Origin: Hyphomicrobiales bacterium
GTDB taxonomy: Bacteria; Pseudomonadota; Alphaproteobacteria; Rhizobiales; Rhizobiaceae
DNA length: 38,487 nt
Reading direction: 5' to 3'
NCBI GenBank assembly: GCA_900473685.1
Contig: UCNE01000028.1
Span: forward strand, 1-38,487
Both the position numbers and the translations under genes were made by a program. Shown here piece by piece: positions 1 to 7,588 of this stretch (positions are counted from its first letter, which is position 1; each line of letters begins with the position of its first letter). The notes under the pieces are model-generated. The model was given only the letters and a program-made list of their open reading frames with translations, did not search any database and had not been told where the DNA came from.

Positions 1-1
1 A

Positions 2-1600
2 ATATTCCACGCCGAAACACAGACGATCGATGGTACGCCGAAAAAGCGCCTGTTTCTCTCAATAATCAGCGACTACGATCTGAAGACTGGTATCTGCGAG
101 CTAGTCGACAATGCGCTGGATCTGTGGGTCGGAACGGAAAGATCTTCTCAGCTTCTAGTGGAAGTCGGCTTGAACGTGGATCGGCAACTGATCCAAGTAA
201 AAGACAACGCAGGCGGTGTCCGCGACGTGGATGCTGAGCTCTTGATATCTCCTGGGGCAAGCCGAAATGAATTCGGCCAAGCTCTGATCGGCATATTCGG
301 TGTAGGAGGAAAAAGGGCGGGTGTTGCTCTAGGCGAGCTCGTCGAGATCAAATCCCGCTACGCAAATCAGCGCAGCTTTCAAGTCGACCTTTCCAGCGAC
401 TGGATAGAATCCCCCGACTGGAGTTTGGATCTTTTCGAAATTCCGGCTGTCGATCCGGGAACAACTACCGTTGATATTTCAAAGGTTCGGCAAAGCTTTG
501 ATAGCGAAGACGTCACTAAGATGCGGAAACATCTTGGTGAGACGTACGCGAAATTTTTGCAGGAAGATTGCGTAATAACCCTGAACCGGACATCAGTGGA
601 TTCGCAGCGCTTCGATGTCTGGGCTTATCCGCCGCAGTACCCACCTAGAACATCGTCGTTCCAAATCGAGCCGGCCGAGCGCCGGAGCCTCGATGTTACG
701 ATTTCAGCCGGCCTGATACGGGATCGCGATCCAGAAGGGGAGAACTACGGAGTCTATTTCTACTGTAATGACAGGCTGATTATGAAGGAAGTAAAGGCCA
801 GAGAGGTAGGATACTACGTCTCTGCAGAAGCTGGTGTCCCTCATCCGGATGCGTCCTTGTGCCGGGTCATCGTTGAGTTCCGCGGGCCTGCTGAGCTTAT
901 GCCTTGGAACAGCAGCAAGAGCGGGATCAACTTCAATCATCCAGCGTTTATGGCAATTCGTCGACGCGTTATCGAATTCACGTCTTACTACACGAAGGTA
1001 TCCCGCGCCTTGAAGAACACATGGGCCGAGGACGTTTTCCGACACCACAACGGCACGCCCGAAGAGATCCCGCCGGGTCAAATCTTGGCGGCAAGGAAAA
1101 TGACGTTTCCGAAGCCTCCAAGCTCCCGGACTCCAAGCCACATTGAGATCCTTAGGTCTGCAAATGTTTCGGTTTTCAAGGATAAGCCATGGACAGTTGG
1201 ACTAATCGAAGCGATGGGGCTGGTAGATTTGATCAGCCGTCAGGACTACATTACCAAGAACCGAGCGGCCCTTATTCTACTCGATAGCAATTTTGAGATT
1301 GCTATTAAAGAGTACATCGTGAGCAACAAGGCCCTATTTCCCGCCCACAAGTATACAGACACATTTATTGCCAATCTTTTCAAGCAACGATCGAGCGTCA
1401 TTAATGAAATTCAAGTGCACGCAAAATTTCCCCAAAAAACACTCAACAAGATCAATTATTACTACGTTCTACGCAACAACCTAATCCACCAGCGCGCAAC
1501 TGTATTGATCACGGATGATCAGGTCCAGGACTATCGCGAAACAGTTGAGCGGGTGTTGAAGAAGCTTTTCGGGGTTAAATTTCCCAGTGCCGCGAAGTGA
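2..1600 (+). CDS. GHKL (HSP90-like) ATPase with C-terminal HEPN-like region, 5'-truncated by window edge
   Basis: The reading frame is open from base 2, so the true start lies left of the window; the GTG at 158 is internal. ATP-binding landmarks of the GHKL fold are visible: the N-box ELVDNALDLW (98-127), the G1 box DNAGGV (203-220) and a glycine-rich GVGGKRAG lid motif near 299-322. The last 110 residues are predicted helical and contain LRNNLIH (1469-1489), an R-x4-H arrangement typical of HEPN ribonuclease domains, preceded by a helix with acidic residues (LLDSNFEIAIKEYI). GHKL ATPases coupled to effector domains occur in defence loci, so an abortive-infection role is plausible but inferred. 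The gene converges on the integrase and overlaps its 3' end by 26 bp. The ATPase call is firm; the HEPN call rests on one motif. Confidence 0.72.
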   Translation: MFHAETQTIDGTPKKRLFLSIISDYDLKTGICELVDNALDLWVGTERSSQLLVEVGLNVDRQLIQVKDNAGGVRDVDAELLISPGASRNEFGQALIGIFGVGGKRAGVALGELVEIKSRYANQRSFQVDLSSDWIESPDWSLDLFEIPAVDPGTTTVDISKVRQSFDSEDVTKMRKHLGETYAKFLQEDCVITLNRTSVDSQRFDVWAYPPQYPPRTSSFQIEPAERRSLDVTISAGLIRDRDPEGENYGVYFYCNDRLIMKEVKAREVGYYVSAEAGVPHPDASLCRVIVEFRGPAELMPWNSSKSGINFNHPAFMAIRRRVIEFTSYYTKVSRALKNTWAEDVFRHHNGTPEEIPPGQILAARKMTFPKPPSSRTPSHIEILRSANVSVFKDKPWTVGLIEAMGLVDLISRQDYITKNRAALILLDSNFEIAIKEYIVSNKALFPAHKYTDTFIANLFKQRSSVINEIQVHAKFPQKTLNKINYYYVLRNNLIHQRATVLITDDQVQDYRETVERVLKKLFGVKFPSAAK

Positions 1601-3260
1601 ATGGACTGAAGTCCACCCCATCTGGCGCAGGCATTTCCATGATCTTGCGAACCTCCTTCGGCTTGAGGAGCTTCGCGCCGTACTTCGCACTCACACTACC
1701 GAACGCATGGCCGCACTGCTTGTCACACAAGCGTTCTCCGACATGATCGCGGAACCAATCCTTGGCGCTGTGCCGAAGACTATGGAAGACCTGCCGTTGC
1801 GTCTCGTGGATGCCGAGAGCGTTCATCCAGTTGGACATCTGCTTCTGCGCAGCATCCGGAGGATCGTTCGCCTGATGGAAGTGACTGAACACGAAGCCGT
1901 CGGGAGACTTCACGCTCTTTGCATACGCAATGAAGCCGGACTCATGGAGCAGCGGGTGGATCGCAACATACCGCTTCGACGTCTTCGTCTTGACCGGACG
2001 GTCAATCTCCTGTCCGCCCATCAGCAGCGGGCGTGTCAGATCGATGACTTCGTTCCCCTCGACATCGACGATGTCGGTCCGCTGCAAGTAGATCAGTTCC
2101 GCGAGCCGCATCCCTGTCAGCAGCCCCGCGAGAGGCAACCAGGCCTTGTGCGGTTTCTTCATCAGCTTGGGCGTTGCTGCGTCCTTCAACCAGATGTTCA
2201 GCGAAGGCACCGCGATAGGCTCCCGATCGATGGACGCGGCAGTGTTCTTCGGCATGGTCACGCGGTAGGCTCCCATGTCCTTCAACCCTGGAACGCTGCC
2301 GGCCACCCGAGACCAGATATTCTTGACTTCCGAGAGGTAGCTGGCGATGGTCGTCTCCGCCAAGCAGGGCTCGCGCTGGTCGAGCGGCAGCGCCGAATTC
2401 TTCTCAACTATCTGCCTCAGCGTCAGGCCCTTGAACATCGCGATCTTCGCACGATTCTTCGGAACACGGGCGAGGAAGGTCGCGAAGTCCTGCATGTGGA
2501 TCGGCAAATAGTAGCTCAGAGGCTTGTCGCCCACGACTTCCAGAAACGCCGCGAACGCGCTTTCCAAGCGCTCCTCGTACCGGGTCCCGTCCTTGTCGTC
2601 CGGGTTCACCGCCTCCTTTCGGACGTTGAGAACCACCCTCCCGGCTACGCTTAGCAGCGTCGTGGGCTTGAACGCCCGCACATCGGTTTCCGACTCCGGT
2701 TCTGGTTCACTGGAAGCAGCCGCAACCGCAGCGGCAACAGATGCCGCCGGACGTTCCAACGAGCCGAGAACCTTCACCACGGATTCATACGTTCCGCGCT
2801 CGACTTCCCAAGCCAACTTGTCCTTGGCCAGTGCTTCCCCTATCTTTTCCAGCCGCGCCCGCATTCCCTTGAGGTTACGTCGCTTCTGGGCCGCTGCCGC
2901 CCTTTCCGATCGCATGAGATCGGCAACACCTCGGCCATTCTCTGAGGCGCCTTCACCGTCGATCTCGTGAATTTCGGCCGCAGAAGGAGCCATGAAGAGA
3001 AGATAGCGGTCCCGCTTCGCGATGCTGTCAATCTCGGCGGCAAGAGCCTTGAGACTGGCGGAAAGTATCTCTCTGGTCATGTGCGGTTCCTCAATCTGTG
3101 AAGTCATCGCCCCCGCCAAGATACGCGCACGACGACGCGCTTCCTCGGCCGGAATCGAACCGAGACCGATTCGAATGGGTGACGACCCAAGTTTTCCGCG
3201 CAACCTAGTCGGAATGCCCTGCTGAAAAATGAATCCGGATGGACGGCGCCAAAGATACAT
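1575..3260 (-). CDS. Tyrosine recombinase (island A integrase)
   Basis: 561-residue site-specific recombinase that should integrate and excise island A at the tRNA-Ile2 3' end. The C-terminal catalytic set is complete: R385 (TGMRLAEL), K429, H493 and R496 (HSLRH), H518 (CGH) and the nucleophile Y527 (AKYG). The N-terminus (MYLWRRPSGFIFQQGIP) matches a form common in rhizobial tRNA-targeting integrases, and the middle is a helical core-binding region. Its homologue at 20056-21792 has catalytic residues at identical spacing but clearly different sequence, so the two are diverged relatives and not a recent duplication. The gene points away from its att site, with the start codon 110 bp from the core repeat, the usual int-att arrangement. 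No frameshift is seen, so it may still be active. Confidence 0.9.
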   Translation of the reverse strand: MYLWRRPSGFIFQQGIPTRLRGKLGSSPIRIGLGSIPAEEARRRARILAGAMTSQIEEPHMTREILSASLKALAAEIDSIAKRDRYLLFMAPSAAEIHEIDGEGASENGRGVADLMRSERAAAAQKRRNLKGMRARLEKIGEALAKDKLAWEVERGTYESVVKVLGSLERPAASVAAAVAAASSEPEPESETDVRAFKPTTLLSVAGRVVLNVRKEAVNPDDKDGTRYEERLESAFAAFLEVVGDKPLSYYLPIHMQDFATFLARVPKNRAKIAMFKGLTLRQIVEKNSALPLDQREPCLAETTIASYLSEVKNIWSRVAGSVPGLKDMGAYRVTMPKNTAASIDREPIAVPSLNIWLKDAATPKLMKKPHKAWLPLAGLLTGMRLAELIYLQRTDIVDVEGNEVIDLTRPLLMGGQEIDRPVKTKTSKRYVAIHPLLHESGFIAYAKSVKSPDGFVFSHFHQANDPPDAAQKQMSNWMNALGIHETQRQVFHSLRHSAKDWFRDHVGERLCDKQCGHAFGSVSAKYGAKLLKPKEVRKIMEMPAPDGVDFSPFTSRHWEI

Positions 3261-3288
3261 GTACGAACCCTTTCGATGGGCTCGCGAT

Positions 3289-3318
3289 GTGTAAAGTCAG
3301 GTGTAATCCGGTGTGTAA
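3289..3318. repeat. Three GTGTAA direct repeats, 12-bp period (putative integrase arm sites, island A)
   Basis: GTGTAA occurs at 3289-3294, 3301-3306 and 3313-3318, exactly 12 bp apart, between the integrase start and the core att site. The equivalent place in island B has GTGTAC three times at the same 12-bp period. In both modules the last repeat begins 58 bp before the core. Arm-type binding sites of the integrase or an excisionase are the natural reading; binding itself is inferred. Confidence 0.6.
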
Positions 3319-3370
3319 TCCGGAAAATCACGGTTGAAATTACGTATTGATTTCAATGGCTTAGAATAAA

Positions 3371-3387
3371 TGGTGGGCCCGGAGGGA
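3371..3387. repeat. att core: island A/island B junction
   Basis: TGGTGGGCCCGGAGGGA is identical to 21902-21918, the 3' terminal 17 bases of the tRNA-Ile2 gene including the encoded CCA. Identity stops abruptly after base 3387, and no further tRNA sequence follows, so this is a remnant core and not a second tRNA gene. It is the left end of island B and the right end of island A. Confidence 0.85.
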
Positions 3388-3493
3388 GGAAACGGGCACC
3401 TTGGCGCAAGCCTAGATTAGAAACGAAAACAAAGCAGTACACGGCTTTTGGGTACGTTTTCGAGCTTGTTTCTGTGTACGCAGCCACTGAGAT

Positions 3494-3505
3494 AATGTCA
3501 ACATT
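3494..3505. promoter_or_regulatory. 12-bp palindrome AATGTCAACATT, copy 1
   Basis: Self-complementary apart from the central CA. It lies 56 bp before the vsr start, and a -10-like GATAAT (3491-3496) overlaps it, with a poor -35 (TTGTTT at 3466, 19-bp spacer). The 15 bases 3493-3507 recur exactly at 18251-18265, and a one-mismatch copy lies at 13432. Probable operator of an island-encoded or host regulator. Confidence 0.5.
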
Positions 3506-3560
3506 TCGCTGCCTTTCAATGGTAACCAGACTGCCATTGGCACGAAGAGGTTTGGGTTAG

Positions 3561-4004
3561 GTGGACGCGATCACGGAAAGCAAAGATCATCGCAGTTGGA
3601 CGATGTCGCGAATTAAAGGCAAAAACACCTCTCCGGAGATTGCCGTGAGGCGGATGGTTCGCTCTCTCGGTTTTGGTTACCGTCTGCACGCGAAGGATTT
3701 GCCAGGTAAGCCCGACCTCGTCTTCCGTGGGCGCAGGAAGGCTATCTTTGTTCACGGCTGCTTTTGGCATCGCCATCCCGACCCAGCTTGCAAGCTCGCG
3801 CGGTTACCGAAATCCAATGTCGAATTTTGGGAGGCCAAGCTTACAAGCAACTACGAGCGGGATAAGCGCAACGAGGTGGCACTTGGGAACAAAGGATGGA
3901 AGACTTTGAACGTCTGGGAATGCCAGATCGGAGACTCCGAAATCCTATCTCGAACGCTCGCAGAATTCCTTGGCGACGAAAAAAATTCGGCGCGCTCCGG
4001 TTGA
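3561..4004 (+). CDS. vsr: Very short patch repair endonuclease (Vsr)
   Basis: 147 residues, close to E. coli Vsr. The enzyme nicks 5' of the T in T:G mismatches that arise when 5-methylcytosine deaminates. Hallmarks are MSRIKGKNTSPE (15-26), catalytic D52 in GKPDLVF, the HGCFWHRH block with H65 and H70, and zinc-ligand candidates C67, H72, C77 and C121 (WECQI). The start is GTG; no better start with a clear ribosome site is seen. The gene sits 140 bp before an m5C methyltransferase, the classic pairing in which Vsr repairs the mutational cost of that methylation. An AATGTCAACATT palindrome upstream may control the cluster. Function is firmly recognised; the start is less certain. Confidence 0.93.
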   Translation: MDAITESKDHRSWTMSRIKGKNTSPEIAVRRMVRSLGFGYRLHAKDLPGKPDLVFRGRRKAIFVHGCFWHRHPDPACKLARLPKSNVEFWEAKLTSNYERDKRNEVALGNKGWKTLNVWECQIGDSEILSRTLAEFLGDEKNSARSG

Positions 4005-4143
4005 GATATCGAAGACCGTTACCAATCATCAACACCTCTGCCCATAACGTCATGCGACGACCAAATCGCTCTTTCCTGGGACGCTGGAATCGTTGTATCG
4101 TCCAGCGAAACAAAAAGAGAACAAACGTGGCCGGGGATACTTT

Positions 4144-5313
4144 ATGCAGGCAGTTGAGTTGTTCGCCGGAGCTGGCGGCTTAGGTATCGGGATTTCAAGA
4201 GCCGGTTTTCGTCCTCAACGCATCGTTGAATGGAATCGTCATTGCCAAGCCACGCTCAAAGCGAATGCGTTGGACAAACAGTCCGAAGCCGGTGGCTGGC
4301 CCGCCCATGTCGACAGCGATGTGCGAGAGGTGGATTTCCGCGATTTGGAAGGAAAGCTAGACCTTGTTTCAGGCGGCCCACCTTGCCAGCCATTTTCCTT
4401 GGGCGGGAGGCACCAGGCTTATGCCGATAGCCGCGATATGTTCCCGGAGGCTGTTCGAGCTATTCGCGAAGCCAAACCCCGGGCCTTTATCTTCGAGAAC
4501 GTTCGCGGGCTGACGCGGCAGAGCTTCCGGAACTATTTTGAGTACATTCGGCTGCAGATGCAGTATCCGGAATTAACGTCTCGAAAGGACGAAGACTGGG
4601 CCGAGCACCTAAGCCGCCTGGAACGTCATCACAACAGTAAGCGCGGCGGTCGGGGCCTTGAATACACACTTCTGACGGAAGTCCTGAACGCGGCGAATTT
4701 TGGCGTTCCGCAGAAACGTGAGCGCGTGTTTTTCGTAGGGTTCCGTAACGACGTTAAGACCGGATGGACTTTCCCAACGCAGACGCACTCTCACGAAGCT
4801 CTGCTGTTTGATCAAATCCATGGAACCTATTTTGATCGACACAAGGTCGCGAGACATGACCGGTTGGTGTCGGAACGGGCAAAGACGCGCGTTCTCCGCG
4901 CCGACGGAACGCACGAAGGAATGTTGCCCTGGAAAACGGTAAGGGACGCGATTCACGATTTACCTGATCCTGAGCGCAATCCGATATTGGCTTCTCAGCA
5001 TTCCGCTCACCGATTGCAACCCGGCGCACGGGCCTATCCAGGGCATACGGGGAGCCCCCTCGATGAGCCTGCGAAGACGCTCAAAGCGGGCGTTCACGGC
5101 GTGCCGGGTGGGGAGAATATGCTCACCCGCCCCGACGGCTCAGTTAGATACTTTACGGTCCGAGAAAGCGCTCGCCTCCAGACTTTTCCCGACAACTACA
5201 GAATTGAGGGCGTGTGGTCGGAGGCGATGAGGCAACTCGGAAATGCCGTACCGGTCACTCTTGCCGAAACAGTGGCAAGAAGTGTTGCGGCATCGCTGAC
5301 CAAAAAGGGGTAG
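4144..5313 (+). CDS. DNA (cytosine-5) methyltransferase
   Basis: 389 residues from the chosen ATG, whose product begins directly with motif I (VELFAGAGGLGIG). An in-frame ATG at 4093 would add 17 lysine-rich residues and is less likely. Motif IV GGPPCQPFS carries the catalytic C81. Motif VI ENVRG (E118), motif VIII QKRERVFFVG, motif IX RESARLQTFP and motif X GNAVP follow in canonical order. It transfers methyl from S-adenosylmethionine to C5 of cytosine in a specific site. The 8-base gap to the Eco29kI-like nuclease downstream suggests translation from one mRNA and that this is its cognate protective enzyme. If so, the site may be CCGCGG; that specificity is inferred from the nuclease family only. 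Confidence 0.93.
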   Translation: MQAVELFAGAGGLGIGISRAGFRPQRIVEWNRHCQATLKANALDKQSEAGGWPAHVDSDVREVDFRDLEGKLDLVSGGPPCQPFSLGGRHQAYADSRDMFPEAVRAIREAKPRAFIFENVRGLTRQSFRNYFEYIRLQMQYPELTSRKDEDWAEHLSRLERHHNSKRGGRGLEYTLLTEVLNAANFGVPQKRERVFFVGFRNDVKTGWTFPTQTHSHEALLFDQIHGTYFDRHKVARHDRLVSERAKTRVLRADGTHEGMLPWKTVRDAIHDLPDPERNPILASQHSAHRLQPGARAYPGHTGSPLDEPAKTLKAGVHGVPGGENMLTRPDGSVRYFTVRESARLQTFPDNYRIEGVWSEAMRQLGNAVPVTLAETVARSVAASLTKKG

Positions 5314-5321
5314 AGAGCGCA

Positions 5322-6266
5322 ATGGCCAAAAAGCCCTCTAACCAGATGCTACAGCGAGCACAGGACGTTCAGACGGAAATCGAGCGGCTCGTTGCGGAAG
5401 CAAAGGACACGCATCACGGGCAAGGCTTTTCTGCGCCCGCTCGAAACAAACTGACTGGCCGACTGCTGGAAATGCAGAGGATGCTGGAGCAAGTTGTCAG
5501 GGAAATTGATCCTGTCCAATTACCCTCGTCATTCTTCGATCCCACTGAGCCAAGCCTCATTGGTCGCTTTATCTCAATTGCTCTTGTTGCACAGCCACGT
5601 CACCGTTTAGAGGATTTGAAGAGCTTCTACGGCGCGGGAGTCTACGCAATCTACTATATCGGTGATTTTGCTCCATATGCGCCGGTGTCGGGAACCGAGA
5701 CACCCATTTACGTCGGCAAGGCCGATCCCGAGGGGAATCCAAAATCGCCTGTCGATCAGGGCACGAAGCTATTTGACCGGCTGAAGGAGCATCGCAAAAG
5801 CATCCGCAAAGTCGATCAAATTGAAAGTAGTGATTTTGAATGTCGATATTTGGCTGTTCAGAGTGGATACCAAGCTGCCGCAGAGCGCCATCTAATCGGG
5901 CTATTTAAGCCACTTTGGAATAACGAAACCAAGATTTTGTTTGGGATCGGCAAACATGGCGATTCTGCTGAAACACGCACGAACAATAAATCCCCATGGG
6001 ACACTCTTCATCCCGGCAGAGAATGGGCGACCGGCAATCCGGAGGCGGTTAGCCGTGAGGAGATTATCGCCCGTGTTGGTCGCCATTTCGAAACGGCAAC
6101 CATATTCACGACAGTCGATAGCGTCCTGGAAGCATTCTTGAACGAGCTTCGTCGCACCGAGGATTTGACGCCGCCGTCCATGTTGGACAAACCCGAGACA
6201 CTGGAATTTGGTGACACAAGTTCTCAAGCTGTGGCCGTTGAAAAGAGCCTCAAAAGTTCGACATGA
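5322..6266 (+). CDS. Eco29kI-like GIY-YIG type II restriction endonuclease
   Basis: 314 residues, longer than Eco29kI because of an N-terminal helical extension and a C-terminal tail. The GIY-YIG core is clear: GVYAIYYIG (106-114), PIYVGKA (128-134), R153 and H157 in DRLKEH, E188 in AAERHL and N200 in PLWN. The R-to-H spacing of 4 and E-to-N spacing of 12 match those I recall for Eco29kI. Members of the family cut CCGCGG; specificity here is predicted. It starts 8 bases after the methyltransferase stop. By my reading CCGCGG is absent from this island but occurs repeatedly in the flanking core DNA, which would need protection by the methyltransferase. Confidence 0.85.
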   Translation: MAKKPSNQMLQRAQDVQTEIERLVAEAKDTHHGQGFSAPARNKLTGRLLEMQRMLEQVVREIDPVQLPSSFFDPTEPSLIGRFISIALVAQPRHRLEDLKSFYGAGVYAIYYIGDFAPYAPVSGTETPIYVGKADPEGNPKSPVDQGTKLFDRLKEHRKSIRKVDQIESSDFECRYLAVQSGYQAAAERHLIGLFKPLWNNETKILFGIGKHGDSAETRTNNKSPWDTLHPGREWATGNPEAVSREEIIARVGRHFETATIFTTVDSVLEAFLNELRRTEDLTPPSMLDKPETLEFGDTSSQAVAVEKSLKSST

Positions 6267-6316
6267 AGCTTTGTGCTCCATCGAGGAGCGACACCTCAAT
6301 AGCCAAGGAATAGAGA

Positions 6317-7270
6317 ATGAAGATGCTCTTCGCCGGACGTGAACTGGACGCTGAGTTTCACGTAAAGGGCAATCGTCGAGTCTTTCAAATCGTGCTGGAC
6401 TACAAAGGCTTCGGACTTAACGCTGAATATTCAGAAGTTCAGTTGCTTCTGCTCAAGCGCGTTGGGGAGCTTGAGGGCCGACTGACGGGTGCATGGCTTC
6501 ACACGTCACGCACGATAGAGGAGCCTCCAAAGGAAGAGTGGAAGGTTCCGCTTCCCAAGTCGGAAAGTCTACGGAATGAAAATCGCCTTGATATAGTGAA
6601 GACGATCAGAAAATCCGTGAGTGGTATGGCTCGCAGGAAGAGGGCCAAGGGACCGGGAAATCCTGAAAGGACGATTTATCTTACCTTCCGCTTCCCCCAC
6701 CAAACGACTTTGGACGACCTGACGAATTATCTTCGGTCCGGAGCATTGGAAGACAACGAAATTTCTGAGATCGACGTTGGTGTAGGAACACCCGACTCGA
6801 CGGATGTAAGCACCCTTGTTGCGCGTCTCCAAGACGTTCTGAATCGATACGACAAAGTCTCTCCTCAGGCGAAGGAACGTCTCAGTAAGAGTATTGAGCG
6901 GGGTCCCGTGGGGCAGATTATGAAGAGGCTAATTGGACATAATTGCCAAATCGGAAGTGCGCTCAAGGTCAAGTGTGAAACTTTCATCGGCAAGGACAAC
7001 AATGCCTTCACTGAAGCGCACCATGTCATCCCCGTAGCCAGTATGGAGGAAGGCGCATTGAGGGCAGAGAACGTTGTTGTCCTGTGCCCTCACCACCACA
7101 GGGAGGTTCACTATGCACGAACGGGCTGGATTAGGGATGAAGGAGCTTGGTTTTCCTTCGAGGTGTCGCGCAACATGGGAACCGTGATGGGAACCGTGCC
7201 TAAGCCGAATCTAAAGGGTTTAATCGAGCAATTGAGCCTCGCCGGGGACGCATTGGTAAGTTTTTCATGA
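6317..7270 (+). CDS. HNH endonuclease domain protein
   Basis: 317 residues. The N-terminal 200 residues match nothing I recognise; they mix beta-rich and charged stretches. The C-terminal part has an HNH nuclease: C210 and C220, EAHHVIPV with H235-H236, N252 in ENVVVLCPHHH, and H259-H261 and H265. An AAGGAA ribosome site lies 6 bases before the ATG. It follows the GIY-YIG nuclease by 50 bp in the same direction, so it probably belongs to the restriction cluster, as a second nuclease, an accessory cutter or a methylation-dependent enzyme. The HNH domain is clear; the biological role is open. Confidence 0.75.
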   Translation: MKMLFAGRELDAEFHVKGNRRVFQIVLDYKGFGLNAEYSEVQLLLLKRVGELEGRLTGAWLHTSRTIEEPPKEEWKVPLPKSESLRNENRLDIVKTIRKSVSGMARRKRAKGPGNPERTIYLTFRFPHQTTLDDLTNYLRSGALEDNEISEIDVGVGTPDSTDVSTLVARLQDVLNRYDKVSPQAKERLSKSIERGPVGQIMKRLIGHNCQIGSALKVKCETFIGKDNNAFTEAHHVIPVASMEEGALRAENVVVLCPHHHREVHYARTGWIRDEGAWFSFEVSRNMGTVMGTVPKPNLKGLIEQLSLAGDALVSFS

Positions 7271-7482
7271 CCCGATGATGCGAGCCTGTCCTAAAGGCAT
7301 GCCCCCATTGGCAACGATTTCACTGTTGCTGATGGCAGATTGCGTTTACCGGGGCGGGTGCTGCTAAGGCTGCTTGGCGCACATTTCGCTAGCCATCACG
7401 CATATTCCCTCGGACATGCAACCATATAGAGAAAACATGTGTGACATTACAGGGGTTTAGTGTTGGATAGGTCCAAAAAACA

Positions 7483-7515
7483 CTCCAAGGGATTTACAAA
7501 ATAAATCCCCTGGAG
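7483..7515. other. Hairpin in the 318-bp gap before the DGQHR gene
   Basis: CTCCAAGGGATTT (7483-7495) pairs with AAATCCCCTGGAG (7503-7515) over 13 positions with one mismatch and a 7-base loop. It is not followed by a T-run, so it is more likely an operator or mRNA structure than an intrinsic terminator. It lies 74 bp before the DGQHR start. I see no gene in 7271-7588. Confidence 0.4.
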
Positions 7516-7588
7516 CATTATTCCATTGTGCCTGGGCCGTCACAGCAAATTTCGTGCCACAGGTTTTTTCAAGCAATGGAGATATTAA

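Larger units (their letters stand above)
1..3387. mobile_element. Genomic island A, right end only
   Basis: Older of two tandem insertions at the tRNA-Ile2 locus. Only its right end is in the window: an ATPase gene, an integrase gene and a 17-bp remnant of the tRNA 3' end (3371-3387). The integrase module (int, three GTGTAA repeats, core site) has the same layout as the module beside the intact tRNA, which is why a second, independent element is inferred. Its left att site and the rest of its cargo lie outside the window, so its size is unknown. Confidence 0.7.

Noticed and set aside
1587..2654. Plus-strand frame of 355 codons opposite the island A integrase
   Set aside because: Histidine/arginine/proline-rich shadow of the integrase; no ribosome site or motif.
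3371..3387. Possible second tRNA gene at the island junction
   Set aside because: Only the last 17 bases match; no anticodon arm or 5' acceptor follows.
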